A model generated the notes under the pieces. The model saw only the letters and a program-made list of their open reading frames with translations. It did not search any database and was not told the origin of the DNA. A stretch of DNA of 64,000 bases from JABCZH01 sp963803775 (GTDB lineage Bacteria > Acidobacteriota > Terriglobia > Terriglobales > Acidobacteriaceae): positions 434,001 through 498,000 of the forward strand of contig CAWDNS010000002.1 of the NCBI GenBank assembly GCA_963803775.1, read 5' to 3'. Made by a program: the position numbers and the translations under genes. This document shows, one piece after another, positions 59,751 to 64,000 of this stretch (positions are counted from its first letter, which is position 1; each line of letters begins with the position of its first letter).

Positions 59751-60587
59751 ATGTCAGACTTCTCACAAATCACGGTCGATCAGGTTCGCAGCTACTGGGA
59801 CCAGCGTCCCTGCAACATCCGCCACTCGCCCAAACCCGTAGGCACGCGCGAATACTTCGATGAAGTCGAGGCCCGCAAGTATTTCGTCGAACCGCACATT
59901 CCGCGATTCGCCGAGTTCGACCGCTGGCAAGGCAAAAAAGTCCTCGAAATCGGCTGCGGCATCGGCACCGACACCATAAACTTTGCCCGCCACGGAGCTA
60001 CCGTAACCGCCGTGGATTTGTCTCCGCAATCTCTCGACCTGGCCCGCCGCCGCGTGGAAGTTTACGGCCTGCAAGATCAGGTTCACTTCCACTCAGGCAG
60101 CGCCGAAGATCTGACCTCATTCGTTCCCGTCGAACCCTACGACCTTATTTATTCTTTCGGCGTCATTCATCACACGCCGCATCCTGGGCACGTTCTGCAA
60201 CAGATGCGCAGCTACGCCAAGCCCGGCACTACCATCAAAATCATGGTTTATCACCAGCGCTCCTGGAAAGTCTTCGGCATTCTAATGGGCTACGGCAAAG
60301 GACAATTCTGGCGTCTCGAAGAACTCGTTGCCCAACACTCCGAAGCGCAAACCGGATGCCCCGTCACCTACACTTACACTCGCGAGGAAGGCCGCCGGCT
60401 GATCCAATCTTCCGGCTTTCACGCCACCAACATTTTCGTCGACCACATCTTCCCCTACCGCATCCCCGAATACGTGAAATACCAATACGTGAAAAGCTGG
60501 CCGTGGAGTCGGACATCTCCCTCACTGTTCCGCTGGATGGAGCGCCACTTCGGCTGGCATCTCTGCCTCACCGCGGAGGCGGTTTAA
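59751..60587 (+). CDS. class I SAM-dependent methyltransferase
   Basis: 278 residues from ATG 59751 (MSDFSQITVDQVRSYWDQRP). SAM motif I is VLEIGCGIGTDTINFARHGA, motif II AVDLSPQSLDLARRR, and YDLIYSFGVIHHTPHPGHVL follows as in sugar or small-molecule methyltransferases. The C-terminal third is rich in aromatic residues. The stop shares a base with the start of the UDP-sugar dehydrogenase, so the two are coupled. A surface-glycan role fits the neighbours. Confidence 0.85.
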   Translation: MSDFSQITVDQVRSYWDQRPCNIRHSPKPVGTREYFDEVEARKYFVEPHIPRFAEFDRWQGKKVLEIGCGIGTDTINFARHGATVTAVDLSPQSLDLARRRVEVYGLQDQVHFHSGSAEDLTSFVPVEPYDLIYSFGVIHHTPHPGHVLQQMRSYAKPGTTIKIMVYHQRSWKVFGILMGYGKGQFWRLEELVAQHSEAQTGCPVTYTYTREEGRRLIQSSGFHATNIFVDHIFPYRIPEYVKYQYVKSWPWSRTSPSLFRWMERHFGWHLCLTAEAV

Positions 60588-61930
60588 TGACGACAAAGAC
60601 GACGCTCCCAAGAGTCTGCGTAATCGGCCTGGGGAAACTCGGAGCACCACTGGCTGCCTGCTTCGCGGCCAAGGGATTGACGGTTGTAGGCGTCGATCGC
60701 GACCTCCGTAAAGTCAACGCCATTCAGCACAATCAACCGCCCGTCAACGAACCGGGGCTCACCGAATTACTCACGCAAACGCAGGGCCGCCTCACTGCGG
60801 TTGCTGATGTTGAGGCAGCGGTCGCGCTGACCGACATCACTTTCATTGTGGTTTCCACTCCCAGCGATCCCGCTGGCGGATTCTCCCTGCGCTACGTCAA
60901 ACCAGTGTGCGAGGCGATCGGCCACGCTCTGGCCAGGAAGAACGACTACCACCTCGTCTGCCTCACCAGCACCGTCATGCCCGGCACCACTGGCGGCCCG
61001 GTGCGCGAGATGCTGCAACAAGCCAGCGGAAAACGGGTCGGTTCGGATTTCGGACTTTGCTACAGCCCCGAATTCATCGCCCTCGGCAGCGTAATCCGCG
61101 ATTTCCTGAATCCTGATTTACTGTTGATCGGCGAATCCGACACCCGCGCCGGCGACACGCTCCAATCGCTCTACGCAAAGGTCTGCGAAAACAAACCTGC
61201 CGTGGCGCGCATGTCGTTCGTGAACGCAGAGATTGCCAAGCTCGCCGTCAATACTTACGTCACTACGAAAATCAGCTACGCCAACATGCTGGCTCGAATC
61301 TGCGAACGGCTTTCCGGCGCGAATGTCGACGTCATCACTTCGGCGCTCGGCCTCGACACCCGCATCGGCCCCAAATATCTGAAGGGCGCGGTAAGCTACG
61401 GCGGCCCGTGCTTCCCTCGCGACAATCTCGCCCTCGCTCAATTGGCCCGCCAGTTGGGAGTTCCAGCCGATCTGGCCCAAACCGTCGACCGCTTCAATCG
61501 TTCACAAATTGCCTGGCTCGCGGACCTCGTCCAGCAACGAACGCAGAAAACCGCTGGCATCCTCGGACTCACTTACAAAGCTGGTACCGATGTGGTCGAA
61601 GAAGCTGCCGGCTTTCTGCTCGCCACGGAACTGGCGAACCGAGGCGTGAAAGTGTTGGCTTTCGATCCCGCTTATGGCAATGATTCATCTGCTGCGTTGC
61701 CCGACTACATTGGTTTCGCCGCGAACGCAATCGAATGCATTGAGCAATCCGACGTAGTCGTCCTCGCCACCGCCTGGCCCGAGTTTGATGCAATTTCCCG
61801 CGCTCAGTGGACCGACAAAAGCAAGCACGCCGCTCGTACAGTAATCGACTGCTGGCGAACTCTGAAGTTCCTGCATGACGAACCTGGTATTCACTACATC
61901 GGCCTCGGTCTCGGAGAAAGCCTCGTATGA
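60587..61930 (+). CDS. UDP-glucose/GDP-mannose dehydrogenase-family protein
   Basis: 447 residues from ATG 60587; GGAGG lies seven bases upstream. NAD site VCVIGLGKLGAPLAACFA, then VVSTPSDPAGGF, VCLTSTVMPGTTG, YSPEFIALGSVI, NAEIAKLAVNTYVTTKISYA and the catalytic Cys in GPCFPRDN. The C-terminal Rossmann domain has GILGLTYKAGTDVVEEAAG. It oxidises a nucleotide sugar to a uronate by the usual two-step Cys mechanism. The middle gene of a three-gene operon. Confidence 0.9.
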   Translation: MTTKTTLPRVCVIGLGKLGAPLAACFAAKGLTVVGVDRDLRKVNAIQHNQPPVNEPGLTELLTQTQGRLTAVADVEAAVALTDITFIVVSTPSDPAGGFSLRYVKPVCEAIGHALARKNDYHLVCLTSTVMPGTTGGPVREMLQQASGKRVGSDFGLCYSPEFIALGSVIRDFLNPDLLLIGESDTRAGDTLQSLYAKVCENKPAVARMSFVNAEIAKLAVNTYVTTKISYANMLARICERLSGANVDVITSALGLDTRIGPKYLKGAVSYGGPCFPRDNLALAQLARQLGVPADLAQTVDRFNRSQIAWLADLVQQRTQKTAGILGLTYKAGTDVVEEAAGFLLATELANRGVKVLAFDPAYGNDSSAALPDYIGFAANAIECIEQSDVVVLATAWPEFDAISRAQWTDKSKHAARTVIDCWRTLKFLHDEPGIHYIGLGLGESLV

Positions 61931-62850
61931 GCGCAGCGACGCCCCGCGAGTCGCGCTCGATTCCATTCACACTTTTCTCCACTCCCAAGAAATTCGACGG
62001 ACACATCGCCGTCATCCAACGCAATGCTATTGCCAGTTGGACCCGCATGAACCCCACTCCAGAAATCATCCTGTTCGGCACCGACGCCGGTACCGCCGAA
62101 ATCGCCTCTGAATTCGGCCTACGCCATGTTCCGACGGTGAAGTGCAACGAATGGGGCACGCCGCTGGTCAGTGACCTATTCGCGCAAGCTCAAACATTGG
62201 CGGCTGGCGCCGCCGTCTGCTACGTCAACGCCGACATCATCCTCTTCGATGACTTCGCGCAAGCTATCTCCCGCGTGGCTTCATGGAGTGACAAGTTCCT
62301 GATGGTCGGCCGCCGCACCGACCTCGACATCAAAGATCCCATCAACTTCCAGCAAGACAACTGGGCAACGCAGATCCGTGACCGCGCCCGCCGCGAAGGC
62401 AAGCTCCAGATCGCCCGCAGCATCGATTATTTCGCTTTCTCGCGCGGCCTTTATCCCCCCATGCCGCCGCTCGCGATAGGCCGTTTCTGGTGGGATAACT
62501 GGCTGCTTTGGAAGGCCCGCTCGCTGGAGGCCAAGGTAGTCGACGCCACCAAGTCCGTTCTGATCGTCCATCAAAACCACGACTACTCCCACACCACCTA
62601 CGGTCGCAGCAAAGAAGAATTGATGGCCAGCGAAGAATGCATCCGCAACGCCCGTCTCACCTGCGAACAGCATCCGTCGGATTACGATAACGGCTATTTC
62701 TGGCGCTACGCCTACACCATCGACGACGCGAATTACCAACTCACCAGCAGAGGCCTCGAAAGCAATCCCCGCCACCTCTGGAAACAATTCAAGCGCTACA
62801 GCTCACGCCCAATCGCCACCGCCAAGCTAGCCCAACGCCGCTTCGCGTGA
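61927..62850 (+). CDS. glycosyltransferase-like protein (GT-A type, tentative)
   Basis: 307 residues; ATGA overlap with the previous gene. Start PFTLFSTPKKFDGHIAVIQR, then MNPTPEIILFGTD and AAVCYVNADIILFDDFAQAI, which resembles the DxD-type acidic site of GT-A enzymes. IDYFAFSRGLYPPMPPLAIG and FWWDNWLLWKARS recall glycosyltransferase-like proteins of surface polysaccharide loci. The co-transcribed dehydrogenase and methyltransferase support a glycan task. Donor and acceptor unknown. Confidence 0.65.
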   Translation: MSAATPRESRSIPFTLFSTPKKFDGHIAVIQRNAIASWTRMNPTPEIILFGTDAGTAEIASEFGLRHVPTVKCNEWGTPLVSDLFAQAQTLAAGAAVCYVNADIILFDDFAQAISRVASWSDKFLMVGRRTDLDIKDPINFQQDNWATQIRDRARREGKLQIARSIDYFAFSRGLYPPMPPLAIGRFWWDNWLLWKARSLEAKVVDATKSVLIVHQNHDYSHTTYGRSKEELMASEECIRNARLTCEQHPSDYDNGYFWRYAYTIDDANYQLTSRGLESNPRHLWKQFKRYSSRPIATAKLAQRRFA

Positions 62851-62870
62851 TAACTCACCAGACCGTGTGG

Positions 62871-62890
62871 GACGGACACTCTTGTCCGTC
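62871..62890. repeat. short perfect hairpin (REP-like)
   Basis: GACGGACA and TGTCCGTC form an 8-bp stem around CTCT, 20 bases after the operon. No T tract. It resembles interspersed hairpins seen between genes in soil bacteria. Confidence 0.45.
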
Positions 62891-62991
62891 AACGCGTCCG
62901 GAGGCACAAGTCGCGTGGGGGCAGCCGCCAGCCTGCCCCGAGCGAAGTCGAAGGGGCTGTCCAACCGAGCGAAGCTAGGTTTCAGTGCACA

Positions 62992-63024
62992 ATAAAAAAG
63001 GGGCAGGCGCAAAGCGCCTGCCCC
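62992..63024 (-). terminator. Rho-independent terminator of the HtrA gene
   Basis: On the minus strand an 11-bp GC-rich stem (GGGGCAGGCGC / GCGCCTGCCCC, TTT loop) is followed by TTTTTTATT, 16 bases beyond the stop at 63040. Confidence 0.92.
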
Positions 63025-63039
63025 CAAACATACCCAAAG

Positions 63040-64000
63040 CTACATCCCATCCGGCGCATGCAACACTCTGAACGTGCTCCCACCAGTCGACCACACTAGC
63101 AGCAGTGCGTCCTGTCCCTTAGGAACGCTGCCCAGAGCCTCTCGGACATCCGCTGCGCTTTGCACGTCTTTGCGATTCACTTGCACAATCACATCTCCGC
63201 GTTGTAACCCAGCATCGTCAGCTGAACTGCCAGGCGTGACTTGATCCACCACCGCGCCATGAACGTTGCTCGGTACCTGAATCTGTCCACGCGTGTTGTC
63301 ATCCAGGTCCGACAACCCGATTCCCCAGCGAGGCTTGCCATGGCCTGCATCGCTGACTTGGTTGTCGGCCTTATCGCGAGCGCCCATCGCTTCGAGCGTA
63401 ACCGGCACCGTCACATTCTTGCCGTCACGAAAAATCCCCAACTTGATGGTCGTCCCCGGCCGTTTCTGTCCGACTTCCACTTGCAACTCACCAGCGTCCG
63501 GCATCTTCTTCCCATCCAGTTCGCGGACTACGTCTCCGACTTTCACCCCAGCCTTACCCGCCGGCGAATCCGGTTCCACCTGCGTCACCAATGCGCCATC
63601 CGCATCCGTCAAATTGAAGAATTTGGAATTCTCCGGAGTCACGTCGCTGATGCCGATCCCCATATAACCGTGGCTGATTTTGCCATCGCGAATCAGAGTC
63701 TCAACCGTCGGCCGAACAATCTGCACTGGAATCGCGAACCCCATCCCGGAGAATGACCCCGTGCCGGAAACCAGAAAGGTATTGATGCCAATCACTTCGC
63801 CGCGGGCATCCACCAGCGGTCCGCCCGAGTTGCCCGGATTGATCGCGGCATCCGTCTGAATGAAGTTACCCGGTTTACGGCGGTCACCAGCAAAGGGATT
63901 AGGACGATTCAGCGCGCTGACAATTCCCCGAGTCACCGTGAAGCGGAACCCAAAAGGATTGCCGAACGCCAGCACCGTCTGTCCCGGATGCAGCACCGTC
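63040..64000 (-). CDS. HtrA/Do-type serine protease, 5' end beyond the window
   Basis: The visible C-terminal 320 residues start inside the trypsin-like domain: HPGQTVLAFGNPFGF, FIQTDAAINPGNSGGPLVDA (catalytic Ser in GNSGG) and GIGTFLVSGTGSFSGMGFAI-like strands. Two PDZ domains follow (MGIGISDVTPENSK, then WGIGLSDLDDNTRGQIQVPS with GSSADDAGLQRGDVIVQVN). The two-PDZ layout fits DegP/DegQ-like periplasmic proteases. The His and Asp of the triad lie off the window. Its own terminator follows. Confidence 0.9.
   Translation of the reverse strand, partial: TVLHPGQTVLAFGNPFGFRFTVTRGIVSALNRPNPFAGDRRKPGNFIQTDAAINPGNSGGPLVDARGEVIGINTFLVSGTGSFSGMGFAIPVQIVRPTVETLIRDGKISHGYMGIGISDVTPENSKFFNLTDADGALVTQVEPDSPAGKAGVKVGDVVRELDGKKMPDAGELQVEVGQKRPGTTIKLGIFRDGKNVTVPVTLEAMGARDKADNQVSDAGHGKPRWGIGLSDLDDNTRGQIQVPSNVHGAVVDQVTPGSSADDAGLQRGDVIVQVNRKDVQSAADVREALGSVPKGQDALLLVWSTGGSTFRVLHAPDGM

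Overview
The window looks like the chromosome of a soil-type Acidobacteriota (Terriglobia-like). Grounds: four secreted proteins built from the GloVer repeat (core NLYGTT..GG), a YXWGXW-family secreted protein, BshA (bacillithiol synthesis), a KdpFABC operon with a split KdpD, many outer-membrane or secreted beta-rich proteins and families of tiny helical proteins. These are judgements from recognised motifs; no database was searched. Both ends cut genes: a GloVer-repeat gene runs off the left edge and an HtrA/Do-type protease gene runs off the right edge.

Layout. 0-7 kb: secreted repeat and beta-propeller proteins, one of them (YXWGXW) broken by several frameshifts. 7-9.8 kb: a cluster of 50-70-residue helical proteins with a recurring pattern (REL..ELN.LLE or ALHEH..LR.L), one zinc-knuckle-like small protein and an Arg-rich protein with a C-terminal membrane segment. 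10-12 kb: a receiver plus a sensorless histidine kinase, then a scar made of a truncated Crp/Fnr regulator, five copies of a 17-bp tandem repeat and a truncated XcyI-like restriction endonuclease. 13.7-14.7 kb: tRNA-Glu and tRNA-Asp around a conserved hypothetical gene. 15.5-24.7 kb: a stress/detoxification island (peroxiredoxin-like, SDR, alpha/beta hydrolase, DoxX, SnoaL-like, cupin, DJ-1/Hsp31-like, MBL-fold, VOC, enoyl-CoA hydratase, cytochrome P460) whose four apparent promoters share one operator-like element, i.e. a local regulon. 25.6-31.1 kb: a compact all-plus operon (VOC, NodB deacetylase, acyl carrier protein, FkbH, GNAT acyltransferase, TylF methyltransferase) ending at a strong terminator; it can be read as a pathway that makes an O-methylglyceryl thioester and transfers it to an amine, with no polyketide synthase or NRPS in sight.

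31-41 kb: FG-GAP protein, outer-membrane beta-barrel, tRNA-Val, YdjC/HpnK-like deacetylase, tandem PilZ protein, BshA, LytS-type kinase, AlaX editing protein, threonine synthase. 41.4-52.9 kb: potassium block with kdpF-A-B-C, a 28-residue upstream membrane peptide, a porin, a CPA2 antiporter (frameshifted), KdpE, the KdpD sensor half, and a divergently transcribed membrane histidine kinase that supplies the missing half; 11-bp direct repeats upstream of the porin look like a KdpE site. 53-64 kb: an orphan PD-(D/E)XK-like protein, TauE/SafE exporter with its DUF1634 partner, two more GloVer genes, receiver-PilZ protein, a tRNA-Pro fragment between two copies of a 38-bp repeat, a methyltransferase/UDP-sugar dehydrogenase/glycosyltransferase-like operon, and HtrA.

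Several genes that should be intact (YXWGXW protein, enoyl-CoA hydratase, CPA2 antiporter, one GloVer gene, one small ORF) are each restored by adding single bases, most often in a short homopolymer. This pattern suggests deletion-type sequence error at least as much as gene decay.
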